Assembly (NCBI GenBank): GCA_013359345.1
Contig: JABWCA010000011.1
Span: 1-34,539 of the forward strand
From: Ignavibacteriaceae bacterium
GTDB taxonomy: Bacteria > Bacteroidota > Ignavibacteria > Ignavibacteriales > Ignavibacteriaceae
Direction of reading: 5' to 3'
Length of the DNA: 34,539 bases
The notes under the pieces were generated by a model. It saw only the letters and a list, made by a program, of their open reading frames with translations. It had not been told where the DNA came from and did not search any database. This document shows, piece after piece, positions 9,029 to 16,719 of this stretch. Each line of letters begins with the position of its first letter. Position 1 is the stretch's first letter. The position numbers and the translations under genes are program-made.

Positions 9029-9105
9029 TAAATCAGGTAAGGGGAGCTTTTTATAAGCTTACTGCCCGCACGCTGCCAAAACTGAAAAAAGATCAGATTT
9101 TTACT

Positions 9106-10566
9106 CTACTGATTTGCCGGAGAGGGTGACTGTGACTCATTTTCTGAAGGAGCCCCTTTAACTGTATCAGCAGGCGAATAATCAGGCTGCGAGTAGTTTA
9201 CAAGAATCACAAAAAAGAACCAGAACGGAAGATCCAGCATTATCCAGCCATAGGTCATGATCCCGATTGATTCAAATGCCGACCTCAGAAATATACCTAT
9301 TCCCATCAGGAACAGCACAAGAATAAACTTTGCCTTCTGAGGATCTCTCTCCTTAGTAACATCATAAGCGGTAAGTCCGTATCTGAAATAAAGGAAGGGG
9401 AGCCACAGGGCTGAAATCAAACCCGGTATACCGAGCTCGGTGAATCTGTAAAGAAGGAAATTATGCGATAAACCGGAAGTGCCGGCAACCTCATACAGAT
9501 ACCTGACTTTTGACTCGGGATATGAGCCCATCATAACGGGGAGATATTTATAGAAATATTCCTTGAATACATCAGGACCAATTCCCCACACGGGATTATC
9601 GGCAATGGCATCAAATGACATCCTCCAGAGAATATCCCTTATGTTCATTATACGGTCAAGTCTGAGATAAACCTCAATAATCTCATCAAGCTGAGGGGAT
9701 ATTGCCAGTATAAATGCGAGGAGCAGTAAACCTGCAGCTCCGTACTTAACCAGATGCCTTTTGAAGATGATAACAAACATGATAACGGTGAAACCCACGA
9801 GCAGAAACGAAGCTCTTGAGTTTGTTATAAGCAATGCGGCTGTGAACAAAAGAAGAATAAAGTAAGAAAGATATTTGTACTTTTTTTCAGCTTTGCTGCC
9901 AAATGTGAAAAGATAGCCGAGCAGTACAACCGTGCCCAGAGCAACTATGCTTCCGGCAGCATTGATATTCTCATAAACACCGGAGGTTCTTAATCCCGCA
10001 TCGGCGCTTAATATTGCCGCCCAACCCAGCGAAAGAAACATTACCAGAGTACCGGCAGTGACTGCAAGAGCAGTGATAAAAGTAATGGCGCTCAGCATTT
10101 TCATTGAATCATAGTCATAGCTTATCTGATAAATCAGAAAGACCAGGTAATAAAAAAATGCCTGCTTGATTACGGCGTTAAATCCCATTGCCGGATTAAT
10201 TGAGAGGATTGATGAGATGGCTGAAGTAACCAGAACAAATACGGCAAAAGCGGTTATATCTTTCGGAACGGGTTTAAGCTTACGTTTCTCATAAAAACTT
10301 TTAAAGAAGGCCAGATAAGAGAGAACTGCGGTTCCCCCGAATATTGCTATCTTACGAAAAAGGTCATTCCATTCACTCGTAATAAGCAGAAATCCGAGTA
10401 TGGCAATGTAAACAAGCGCCTGTTTCCCGGTTTTACTTATTATGAAATACATTACGACGCCAAGAGGAAGGATTACCATAACTTCTGAGAAGGGTAAAAT
10501 CAGAAGCGACAGGAAGAGTCCGGCTAACGAAATATTTATTAATTTTGTGATTGGTGAACCATTCAT
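9106..10566 (-). CDS. O-antigen ligase / polymerase family membrane protein (Wzy_C)
   Basis: 486 aa with about eleven or twelve membrane spans and a polar, Pro/Ser-rich cytosolic tail of about 30 residues. The large periplasmic loop (about 300-390) carries the family signature around DILWRMSFDAIADNPVWGIG, followed by SHNFLLYRFTELGIPGLI. This family includes WaaL ligases, Wzy polymerases and exopolysaccharide polymerases, which cannot be separated from sequence alone. It is transcribed opposite to the two glycosyltransferase genes but lies between them, so a shared polysaccharide pathway is likely. The start is divergent from the GT4 start with only 34 bp between them, so their promoters must overlap each other or the opposite coding sequence. 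Confidence 0.88.
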   Translation of the reverse strand: MNGSPITKLINISLAGLFLSLLILPFSEVMVILPLGVVMYFIISKTGKQALVYIAILGFLLITSEWNDLFRKIAIFGGTAVLSYLAFFKSFYEKRKLKPVPKDITAFAVFVLVTSAISSILSINPAMGFNAVIKQAFFYYLVFLIYQISYDYDSMKMLSAITFITALAVTAGTLVMFLSLGWAAILSADAGLRTSGVYENINAAGSIVALGTVVLLGYLFTFGSKAEKKYKYLSYFILLLFTAALLITNSRASFLLVGFTVIMFVIIFKRHLVKYGAAGLLLLAFILAISPQLDEIIEVYLRLDRIMNIRDILWRMSFDAIADNPVWGIGPDVFKEYFYKYLPVMMGSYPESKVRYLYEVAGTSGLSHNFLLYRFTELGIPGLISALWLPFLYFRYGLTAYDVTKERDPQKAKFILVLFLMGIGIFLRSAFESIGIMTYGWIMLDLPFWFFFVILVNYSQPDYSPADTVKGAPSENESQSPSPANQ

Positions 10567-10600
10567 TTAATTGAGAATCGTATTTACAAAAATAGGAATT

Positions 10601-11692
10601 ATGCGGATATTATTAGCAGGAGATATTGCATCATCCCATCTGCGTAAGTGGGCAAACGAACTTGTTAAGGCAGGTGCGGAGATTGGCATATTCAGTCTGA
10701 GTGATTCAGACCGCTCTGAGTATGCAGCGGGTATAAGATTTTACTCGGCGGGCCTGCCCTCAGGACTTGCGCAGAAAGAAGAGGCCAGCCTTGAAAAACT
10801 TAAATATCTCCTCCACCGTAAAAAGCTCAGAAAAGCAGTGAAGGAGTTCAGACCCGATATTCTCCACTCACACTATCTGACAAGCTACGGATTGCTGGGA
10901 GTGCTCTCAGGATTCAGGCCATTTGTTGTATCGGTCTGGGGAACGGATATTTTTGAGTTCCCGAAAAGGAGTGCCCTGCATAAATCTCTGATTAAGTACA
11001 TTCTCAAAAAAGCGGATAAAGTGCTTTCAACCTCACGGTATATGGCTGATGAGGTGAGGAAATATTACGCAGGAAGTATCGGCATTACTCCTTTTGGAAC
11101 CGATCTCACGCGTTTCAGGCCTGCTGAACGGCAGAGAGGAGATGAAGTAAGGATAGGGCTTGTAAAAAAGCTTGAGCCGGTTTACGGAATAGAGCTCTTT
11201 ATCGAAGCTCTGAGTGAACTGACACTGAAAGGTGTTTCAGGATTTAAAGCAGAGATCACGGGTGATGGTTACCTCAGGGAGAAGCTGCAGGCTCTCGTAA
11301 AAGAAAGGGGGCTGACAGGAATAGTCTCTTTCAACGGATTTGTTGATAACAGCGTGATAGAAAAGGTGCATCAGAATTACAGTTTTGAAGTATATCCGTC
11401 TGTTAAGGAGTCTTTTGGTGTATCTGCGGTTGAAGCAATGGCGTGCGGGGTTCCTGTTATTGTCTCATCAGATACAGGTTTGACCGAAGTGGCTGAAGAT
11501 AATATATCGGGACTTGTTTTCCAAAACGGATCAGTAAGCGAACTGAGCGCAGCCATTGAAAAACTTATCACCGATGAAGAACTTAGGAGCAGACTGGCCG
11601 CAGGAGCCCGGAAAAGGGCTGAGGAGTATTTTGATTCAGGCATTTGCACAGAAAAAATGATTTCTTATTACAGGGAGGTCTTAAAGAGTTAA
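10601..11692 (+). CDS. Glycosyltransferase family 4 (GT-B fold)
   Basis: 363 aa from ATG at 10601 (MRILLAGDIASSHLRKW). The open frame extends to a TTG at 10571, but its ten extra residues lie before the usual family start. The N-terminal acceptor domain contains HSHYLTSYG and VSVWGTDIFEFP. The C-terminal donor domain shows TPFGTDLTRF, GDGYLREKL and the E-x7-E motif in ESFGVSAVEAMACGVPVI, which contacts the nucleotide sugar in retaining GT4 enzymes. It probably transfers a sugar during surface polysaccharide assembly. The 3' end is convergent with the RlpA-like gene: the two stop codons share the bases TTAA at 11689-11692. Confidence 0.93.
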   Translation: MRILLAGDIASSHLRKWANELVKAGAEIGIFSLSDSDRSEYAAGIRFYSAGLPSGLAQKEEASLEKLKYLLHRKKLRKAVKEFRPDILHSHYLTSYGLLGVLSGFRPFVVSVWGTDIFEFPKRSALHKSLIKYILKKADKVLSTSRYMADEVRKYYAGSIGITPFGTDLTRFRPAERQRGDEVRIGLVKKLEPVYGIELFIEALSELTLKGVSGFKAEITGDGYLREKLQALVKERGLTGIVSFNGFVDNSVIEKVHQNYSFEVYPSVKESFGVSAVEAMACGVPVIVSSDTGLTEVAEDNISGLVFQNGSVSELSAAIEKLITDEELRSRLAAGARKRAEEYFDSGICTEKMISYYREVLKS

Positions 11693-12117
11693 TTATCCTT
11701 AAAATCTATTCTTACAGGCACAACCCCGTCTCTTATCATATCAATCTCACGGGCGGCTGCAAAGGAAAGGTCAATTGCTTTTTCACTCTTGCAGATGCAG
11801 CGGTCGTTGACCCTCACAACAACTGATTTCCCGTTTTTCAGGTTTGTGACTTTAACATATGTTTTAAGGGGGATGAACGGAGAGGCTGCGGTCAGTTTTT
11901 CACGGTCATAAATCTCACCGCTTGATGTGGCTCTGCCATGGTAGTAATCGGCATAATATGTTGCAACCGTTTCATAGCTTTCCCCGGCGGTGAAGGTGAT
12001 ATCTTCATTATTCCCTCCGGCAGAATCAGAGCCGTTCTGATATCTTAATGCCCCGGAGCAACCGGCAACTGAGACCGCAGCGGCAAAAAATATGAGAAGA
12101 TTAAAATATTTATTCAT
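11689..12117 (-). CDS. RlpA-like double-psi beta-barrel lipoprotein
   Basis: 142 aa with a lipoprotein signal (LIFFAAAVSVAGC, lipid Cys20), so anchored in an envelope membrane. Residues about 50-142 are an RlpA-like DPBB domain: ATYYADYYHGRATSSGEIYD, KLTAASPFIPLKTYVKVTNL, VVVRVNDR and AIDLSFAAAREIDM. RlpA proteins bind or cleave peptidoglycan stripped of stem peptides. No SPOR domain is fused here, unlike E. coli RlpA. Where most members read NDRGPF or similar, this one has NDRCICKSEKAIDLS, giving Cys107 and Cys109. Whether it is catalytic is not clear. Confidence 0.88.
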   Translation of the reverse strand: MNKYFNLLIFFAAAVSVAGCSGALRYQNGSDSAGGNNEDITFTAGESYETVATYYADYYHGRATSSGEIYDREKLTAASPFIPLKTYVKVTNLKNGKSVVVRVNDRCICKSEKAIDLSFAAAREIDMIRDGVVPVRIDFKDN

Positions 12118-12147
12118 AATATGAATTTATTCAACAGGTTTAAAATA

Positions 12148-12178
12148 AAAAAACCGTCCCGCAGGGGACGGTTTTTTT
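12148..12178 (-). terminator. Rho-independent terminator of the Spy-like gene
   Basis: ACCGTCCC and GGGACGGT form a strong GC stem around a GCAG-like loop, flanked by A-runs and T-runs on both sides. On the minus strand the T-run follows the stem just after the Spy-like gene stop at 12194. It could also work in the plus direction, but no plus-strand gene ends here. Confidence 0.9.
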
Positions 12179-12193
12179 ATCACTTCCGATACC

Positions 12194-12736
12194 TTATCTC
12201 GGGCAGAAAGGTCCTCTCGGGCCGTCAAAATCCCCGCCTCTGAATTTCATGCCTCTTCCGCCGCCATGAAATCCGTAACCGCCTTTACCGGGTCCGTCAC
12301 CGCCGCAAGGTCCTAATCCTTTACCAAAGCCATTTCCTCTGCCGGGTCTGTTTAACTTAAATTTCAGCCATTCAGTCTTTTGCGCGTCATCCAGAACATT
12401 GAGCACGGCTGCCTCATGAGAATCACGTTCCTCTTTCATTTTCTCTCTGACTTCCTGCATCTGATCTTTCATTTTGTTATATTCACTTACAGTAATATTG
12501 TCTTTTCTGCCGAGAGCTCTCATGTCGATAGCGAGTTTCTGAATCTCATCACGATATGACATCATCTTATCCCAGTGAGCAGTACGGATATCATCCAGCT
12601 TCTTTTCCTGGTCATCGGTAAGATTTAATTTGTCATGCAGCCATCTGAAGTGAGGAGCCGGCTGAGCAAAAGTGCCTGATATTGCAAGCATCAGAAATGA
12701 GATCATTAGGATCGCGAATAACCTGACCTTTTTCAT
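12194..12736 (-). CDS. Spy/CpxP-like periplasmic protein (LTxxQ family) with Gly-rich tail
   Basis: 180 aa. A signal peptide (about 1-24, ending GTFAQ) sends it to the periplasm. Residues about 30-130 are mainly helical and charged, with LNLTDDQEKKL (37-47) and VLNVLDDAQKTEW as the two LTxxQ-like repeats of the Spy/CpxP/ZraP superfamily. The last 50 residues are a Gly/Arg/Phe/His-rich tail (GKGGYGFHGGGRGMKF) with two Cys, unlike E. coli Spy; a metal-binding or disordered role is possible. AAGGAAAG precedes the ATG. The gene is divergent from the ECF sigma gene across 151 bp with repeated half-sites and may be a target of that sigma factor. Confidence 0.85.
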   Translation of the reverse strand: MKKVRLFAILMISFLMLAISGTFAQPAPHFRWLHDKLNLTDDQEKKLDDIRTAHWDKMMSYRDEIQKLAIDMRALGRKDNITVSEYNKMKDQMQEVREKMKEERDSHEAAVLNVLDDAQKTEWLKFKLNRPGRGNGFGKGLGPCGGDGPGKGGYGFHGGGRGMKFRGGDFDGPRGPFCPR

Positions 12737-12793
12737 TATGTCTTTCCTTCATTTTATGATTAATTTGTGCGTTTCTGAAGGTTTGACAGGCAG

Positions 12794-12841
12794 ATTAACC
12801 GTTATGGTTTAATTCTGTAAAAATTTAAGACCAATTAAACC
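12794..12841. promoter_or_regulatory. Three related half-sites between divergent Spy-like and sigma genes
   Basis: GGTTTAATT (12806-12814) and AATTAAACC (12833-12841) are exact reverse complements 18 bases apart. A third, shorter half-site, ATTAACC (12794-12800), faces the first. They lie between the divergent starts at 12736 and 12888, and the right half-site begins about 47 bp before the sigma gene. They could be an operator or overlapping promoter elements recognised by the encoded sigma factor. Confidence 0.45.
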
Positions 12842-12887
12842 TTTTATGAATTTTAGTTGTCATACTATCAAATAATATCCGGTGTTG

Positions 12888-13445
12888 ATGAATATTAAAA
12901 CAGATGATGCGGTTCTTGTTGAAGAGTTTCTTAAGGGAGATGAATCCGCGTTTAATCTGATTGTTATAAAGTACCGTCAGAGAATTTACTGGCACGCAAG
13001 AAGGATGACAGGAAACCATTTTGATGCTGATGAAGTATTACAGGAAGTTCTGATTGTTCTTTATGAAAAGCTCGGTAACTTCAGAAGCAAATCTTCACTC
13101 TACACCTGGATATATAAAATTACAAGCACCCGGGCAATAAACTTACTGAGGCGCAATAAAGTGAGGTCGTTTTTTTCAATTGATGATGATGACCGGCCTG
13201 ATATACCCGGGGAAGATGATATTCTGGGGAATCTTGAAAACAAGGAAAAACTGAGCCTGCTTGATTCGGTATTGCAGAAACTGCCTGAAAAGCAGAGAGA
13301 GGTTTTTATACTGAGACATTTTGATGAGCTCTCTTACGAGGAAATAGCAGAGATTACCGGTAAGAGTGTCGGAGGTTTGAAAGCAAATTATTTCCACGCA
13401 GCCAGGAGAGTGGCTGAACTGATGGAGGAATATAATGAAAAATGA
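12888..13445 (+). CDS. ECF-type RNA polymerase sigma factor (sigma-70 family)
   Basis: 185 aa from ATG at 12888; GTG at 12882 and TTG at 12885 in the same frame are less likely starts. Region 2 spans about 20-90 with ADEVLQEVLIVLYEKL and RSSLYTWIYKI-type sequence (here KSSLYTWIYKITSTRAINLLRR). Region 4 spans about 125-180 with KLPEKQREVFILRHFDELSY and the helix-turn-helix EEIAEITGKSVGGLKANYFHA. No region 1 or 3 is present, as expected for group 4. The stop overlaps the start of the next gene by 11 bp. A membrane-anchored anti-sigma candidate and a Spy-like protein follow, the order expected for an envelope-signal sigma system. Confidence 0.94.
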   Translation: MNIKTDDAVLVEEFLKGDESAFNLIVIKYRQRIYWHARRMTGNHFDADEVLQEVLIVLYEKLGNFRSKSSLYTWIYKITSTRAINLLRRNKVRSFFSIDDDDRPDIPGEDDILGNLENKEKLSLLDSVLQKLPEKQREVFILRHFDELSYEEIAEITGKSVGGLKANYFHAARRVAELMEEYNEK

Positions 13446-14049
13446 TATGTTCGGAAGATATTTTGACGGCGGTATGACAGAAAAGGAAAAGGCTGAGTTC
13501 GAAAAGCTGATTGCCTTTGATGAATCCGTAAAAAGAGAATATGAAAAATTTGCTGCATCAATGCAACTGATCAGATCTGCATCACAGCTTACTGCTGATG
13601 AGGCATATCTCAGCGAAGCTCTGGTAAGAGCCAGAACAAAGATTCAGGCAAAAAAGGAAAAGAAACTGAACTTTATATTCAGGCCGGCTTATTCACTTAC
13701 AATGGTTTCGGTGATGCTGACCCTGCTGCTGGTGTATACCTCATCAAACAACAGGATTATAAGAAATGAATTAAGCAATTCAGTATCTGAGAGCCTGCAG
13801 GTTGAGAATATGCAGAAGGAACTGCTGCTCAGTGAAGAATCAGTAAGCAACGAAAATCTGGCTGAGTCATTAAATGATAACGATGTGAAAAAGCTGGATA
13901 CTGAAATTAAAGATAAGTTAGGAATTGAAAAGAACGAGGTGGTGATAGCCAAAGCTTATGATATTGATGTGAAGGAACTTGCCGAAGAGGTGAGCGCCGA
14001 TGAGCTTGATAATATCCTTGAAAAACTGGATAAAGAATTTGAATTATAG
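13435..14049 (+). CDS. Candidate membrane anti-sigma factor
   Basis: 204 aa, not recognised at family level. Residues about 1-80 are charged and helical (FDGGMTEKEKAEFEKLI, then DESVKREYEKFAAS), resembling the cytosolic part of short anti-sigma proteins. One membrane span lies at about 84-102 (YSLTMVSVMLTLLLVYTSS). The last 100 residues are acidic, presumably periplasmic and coiled-coil-prone. There is no HxxxCxxC zinc motif. The start overlaps the sigma gene by 11 bp and has GAGG upstream, so the two are translationally coupled. The anti-sigma role rests on topology and position. Confidence 0.75.
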   Translation: MKNDMFGRYFDGGMTEKEKAEFEKLIAFDESVKREYEKFAASMQLIRSASQLTADEAYLSEALVRARTKIQAKKEKKLNFIFRPAYSLTMVSVMLTLLLVYTSSNNRIIRNELSNSVSESLQVENMQKELLLSEESVSNENLAESLNDNDVKKLDTEIKDKLGIEKNEVVIAKAYDIDVKELAEEVSADELDNILEKLDKEFEL

Positions 14050-14064
14050 GAGTCTTATAATAAT

Positions 14065-14562
14065 ATGAAATACTTTTTAATCTTAACCCTGTTATTAATC
14101 GGTCTTGATAACATTTATGCACAACCGGGACCCGGACCCGGAGGTGGAAAACACCGCTGGAAAGACGGGCTTGGTGATAACCCCAAGGCATACGAGAAAA
14201 TTGAACAGCTTGAAAAGCTAAAGCTGATTGAAATACTCGATATGGATGAGGAGACCACACTTAAATTTTTCAGCAGAAGGAAAGATTTTAAGGAAAAGTT
14301 CGGAGATATAAATAAGCAGATTGATGACCTTATACAGGGCACTCTGCCTGAGATCAGAAAAGACGGAAAAAAGGATGATGCCTACTATAAAAACTTTGTT
14401 TCCGAAATGCTGAGACTGCAGAAAGAGGCCGGAAAAACAAGAGAGGATTTTATTAATTCTTTGTATGGACTGTTATCTCCGCTGCAGATTGCAAAATATA
14501 TAGTTTTTGAACGCCGATTCAGGGAAGAACTGAAAGAACTGCTTCTTGAAGGCAGAAACTAA
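14065..14562 (+). CDS. Spy/CpxP-like periplasmic protein, third gene of the sigma operon
   Basis: 165 aa. Signal peptide about 1-19 (MKYFLILTLLLIGLDNIYA), then a Pro/Gly segment (QPGPGPGGGKHRW) and an all-helical charged domain. LEKLKLIEILDMDEETTLKF and LYGLLSPLQIAKYIVFERRF correspond to the paired LTxxQ-like segments of Spy/CpxP/CnrX proteins. TAGGAG precedes the ATG, and the gene begins 15 bp after the anti-sigma candidate. In the CnrYXH nickel/cobalt system a protein of this superfamily (CnrX) senses metal in the periplasm and acts on the anti-sigma CnrY; a similar job is inferred here from gene order. Confidence 0.8.
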   Translation: MKYFLILTLLLIGLDNIYAQPGPGPGGGKHRWKDGLGDNPKAYEKIEQLEKLKLIEILDMDEETTLKFFSRRKDFKEKFGDINKQIDDLIQGTLPEIRKDGKKDDAYYKNFVSEMLRLQKEAGKTREDFINSLYGLLSPLQIAKYIVFERRFREELKELLLEGRN

Positions 14563-15107
14563 ACCGGGAAAATAAAATATTTACGCCAAAGCTGATCCTT
14601 AAACCATGGGTCAGCTTTGTTATTTTAAAGAAGAATACTCTTGCACTTCAGTTAACCCGGCAGCCGCACATAAAACCTCTACATATCCTGCCTGAACTGA
14701 CATTCAGTTCCGCATACGATGATTTCATCAGTCTGTTTTGATTGTAAAATCAGTCAGATGATAACCGGATATATCCTCTTATCTGAATGCTCTCATCCGG
14801 TCACAACTTTATGTTCAGATATCACTTAATTTAAGAGCCGATAATGCATTTTACAGGGCGGTCACCTGCCCGCCTGCCAATTAGCTCTGTACAGACAATA
14901 TGAGTTGAGGAGCATGATTTAAGGCAATAAACAATGCCTGAAAGGAAAAAACAGCTGATATCCGGCAATATTCCAAAAAAAATGAAAGAATATGGAACAA
15001 TATTCCCGTAAAAATTGTAGAATAAAATAATTGTAAAAAAAATGTTGGCGGTGTTTGATTATTTCGGTTGAAAGTATTAAATTTAAAACTCTAATTTTCA
15101 AACATAT
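14563..15107. other. Intergenic region before tRNA-Leu
   Basis: About 545 bp without a convincing gene. Apart from the terminator at 14588-14618 it holds AT-rich sequence with short inverted A/T stretches. A 72-codon minus-strand frame overlaps the tRNA and has no family features. The tRNA promoter should lie in the last 60 bp; TTGATT (15055-15060) and AT-rich sequence near 15075-15085 are only weak candidates. Confidence 0.5.
14588..14618 (+). terminator. Terminator of the sigma operon
   Basis: AAAGCTGATCC (14588-14598) pairs with GGGTCAGCTTT (14608-14618) over 11 positions with one G-T wobble and a 9-base loop. It is followed by GTTATTTTA, a modest T-run, 26 bp after the Spy-like stop. Confidence 0.75.
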
Positions 15108-15192
15108 GCGGAAGTGGCGGAACTGGTAGACGCGCACGTTTGAGGGGCGTGTGAGGCAACTCGTACGGGTTCAAGTCCCGTCTTCCGCACCA
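15108..15192 (+). tRNA. tRNA-Leu (anticodon GAG)
   Basis: Complete 85-nt class II tRNA. The acceptor stem GCGGAAG (15108-15114) pairs with CTTCCGC (15182-15188), followed by A73 and an encoded CCA. The anticodon loop reads TTGAGGG with GAG at 15142-15144, closed by CACGT and GCGTG-type pairing. The long variable arm (TGAGGCAACTCGT region) and the T-loop GGTTCAAGTCC are present. It decodes CUC and CUU. Confidence 0.97.
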
Positions 15193-15241
15193 AATCTAAT
15201 GCCACATCATTTCCATCGAACTTAAAATCCCGGAGGTTTTA

Positions 15242-16000
15242 ATGTTAAAAGTACTTCTCTCACTTGGTCTCATTATTATGTTCATAGCTCCGCTTTCAGC
15301 ACAGGACAATGTTGAAAATGAAGCTAAAAAGCTTTATAATGAAGGAAACGCAAAAAGAGAAGCCGGAGACTATCAGGCTGCAATCGCATTATATCAGCAA
15401 TCAATTGATAAATTACCCGATTACAAGTCCTGGTATAACATGGGTCTTTGCTACAAAAATCTGAATCAGACTGATAAAGCAGTTGACTGCTTTGAAGAAG
15501 CCTTAAAGCTTAAAACAGATTTTGATCTTGCGTATGTACAGATAGGCGCAGCTTATTATGCTGCTGAAAAATATGACAGCGCGATAATTCATTTCGAAAA
15601 GGTGCTTGAAATAACCACTAACAATAAAGTGAAAAACCAGGCCACCGGAGCGCTTGCCAACAGCTACGTTAAACTCTCATTCAATGCTTACAAAGGAAAT
15701 AAATTCCAGGAAGCAATTGATAACGGTCTTAAAGCCGTGGCAATTGAGAAAAACGACTATGCCTACTGGTATGTTGCAGAATCTTACCTCAAATTAGGCG
15801 ATAACGCAAATGCAATCACCAACGCCAAACTTGCTCTTGAGAATATCAATAAACTCAGCAAGGGAGCTGTTCACTTCACTTTAGGCACGGCTTATAAAAA
15901 TCTCGGTGATAAATTAAATGCCGTTGATAATTTCACAAAAGCCTCAGCTGACGCAAATTACAAAGCTGCCGCCGAAGCTGAAATAAAAGCCATGAAATAA
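15242..16000 (+). CDS. Secreted tetratricopeptide-repeat protein
   Basis: 252 aa with a signal peptide (about 1-20, ending PLSAQ). Five or six TPR units follow: AKKLYNEGNAKREAGDYQAAIALYQQSI, SWYNMGLCYKNLNQTDKAVDCFEEALKL and the next units must be read as separate repeats of about 34 residues. They form a helical scaffold for protein contacts, probably in the periplasm; the partner is unknown. CGGAGG stands six bases before the ATG. The gene begins 50 bp after the tRNA and ends at a strong terminator, so it is probably monocistronic. Confidence 0.88.
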   Translation: MLKVLLSLGLIIMFIAPLSAQDNVENEAKKLYNEGNAKREAGDYQAAIALYQQSIDKLPDYKSWYNMGLCYKNLNQTDKAVDCFEEALKLKTDFDLAYVQIGAAYYAAEKYDSAIIHFEKVLEITTNNKVKNQATGALANSYVKLSFNAYKGNKFQEAIDNGLKAVAIEKNDYAYWYVAESYLKLGDNANAITNAKLALENINKLSKGAVHFTLGTAYKNLGDKLNAVDNFTKASADANYKAAAEAEIKAMK

Positions 16001-16022
16001 TTTTTTCAGAAGATAATTCTGA

Positions 16023-16048
16023 CCCCCGCAGATGCGGGGGTTTTTTTT
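16023..16048 (+). terminator. Strong Rho-independent terminator after the TPR gene
   Basis: CCCCCGCA (16023-16030) and TGCGGGGG (16033-16040) form a perfect 8-bp GC-rich stem with a 2-base apparent loop (4 bases in practice), followed by eight T. The T-run ends only seven bases before the next gene's ATG at 16056. Confidence 0.93.
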
Positions 16049-16055
16049 GTCTGAA

Positions 16056-16718
16056 ATGGCAGATAACCTCTCCAAACACCCATCTTCAAAATTTGCTCAC
16101 GGTAAATATTACCGCAATTCAGAGGAATGTTTGTTCCTTTGTTCAGTTTACTCCTCGGGAAGAAAATTCGTCAGGCTCAAAAACTTATTCCTTTCGGTTT
16201 CGTCAGAATCAGATGAAATAAGGGAAAAAATAAAAGAAGCACTTCTGCAGGTCTACCTTTTTGCAGGATTCCCGACCGCATTACATTCCCTGAAATTATT
16301 CCACAGCATAAACGGGGCTGTATCAGAGGAATTTGAAAAATATGATGATGAAAAATTCACTTCAAGGGGTCTTGAAAACTGCGGTCTGGTTTACGGAAAA
16401 AATGTCGGTAAACTGCTTGCCAATATCAGTTCATATTCAGAACAGCTTGCATACTGGGTTCTGCGGGAAGGATACGGCAAGGTGTATGGCAGGGAAAAAC
16501 TTTCTTTCAGGGAGAGAGAGATAGTGGCAGTGGGGGCGCTTGCAGCCTTAGGTCTTGAAGAGCAGTTAATCTCGCATCTTAAAGGTCTGAAACGGAGCGG
16601 TATGACCCACAGCGGGATAAAAAACCTCATTGAACTGTTTTGTATTGTATCAGATAAAAAGCACGGTAAGAGGATTATGAAGATTTTTGAAAGATTTACG
16701 GAACTGACAGGAAGCTGA
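16056..16718 (+). CDS. Carboxymuconolactone decarboxylase (CMD/AhpD)-like protein
   Basis: 220 aa from ATG at 16056. An upstream ATG at 16032 lies inside the terminator stem and is rejected. Two CMD-like helical segments can be read: KEALLQVYLFAGFPTALHSL (about 70-90) and SFREREIVAVGALAALGLEE with HLKGLKRSGMTHSGIKNL (about 157-200), so it is probably a divergent two-domain member. The AhpD-type CxxC is absent, so peroxidase-linked disulfide chemistry is unlikely, and the reaction is unknown. The stop is separated by one base from the TTG start of the next gene, indicating coupling. The 5' end is odd because a strong terminator immediately precedes it. Confidence 0.72.
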   Translation: MADNLSKHPSSKFAHGKYYRNSEECLFLCSVYSSGRKFVRLKNLFLSVSSESDEIREKIKEALLQVYLFAGFPTALHSLKLFHSINGAVSEEFEKYDDEKFTSRGLENCGLVYGKNVGKLLANISSYSEQLAYWVLREGYGKVYGREKLSFREREIVAVGALAALGLEEQLISHLKGLKRSGMTHSGIKNLIELFCIVSDKKHGKRIMKIFERFTELTGS

Positions 16719-16719
16719 T

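Noticed and set aside
9029-9105. AGCTT / AAGCT hairpin between convergent GT2 and ligase genes
   Set aside because: Five weak pairs without a T-run; not a convincing terminator.
14919-15137. 72-codon minus-strand frame next to tRNA-Leu
   Set aside because: It overlaps the tRNA, is rich in aromatic residues from AT-rich DNA and shows no family features.
16032-16055. Upstream ATG start for the CMD-like gene
   Set aside because: This ATG lies within the terminator stem and its first codons are the T-run. The ATG at 16056 is used instead.
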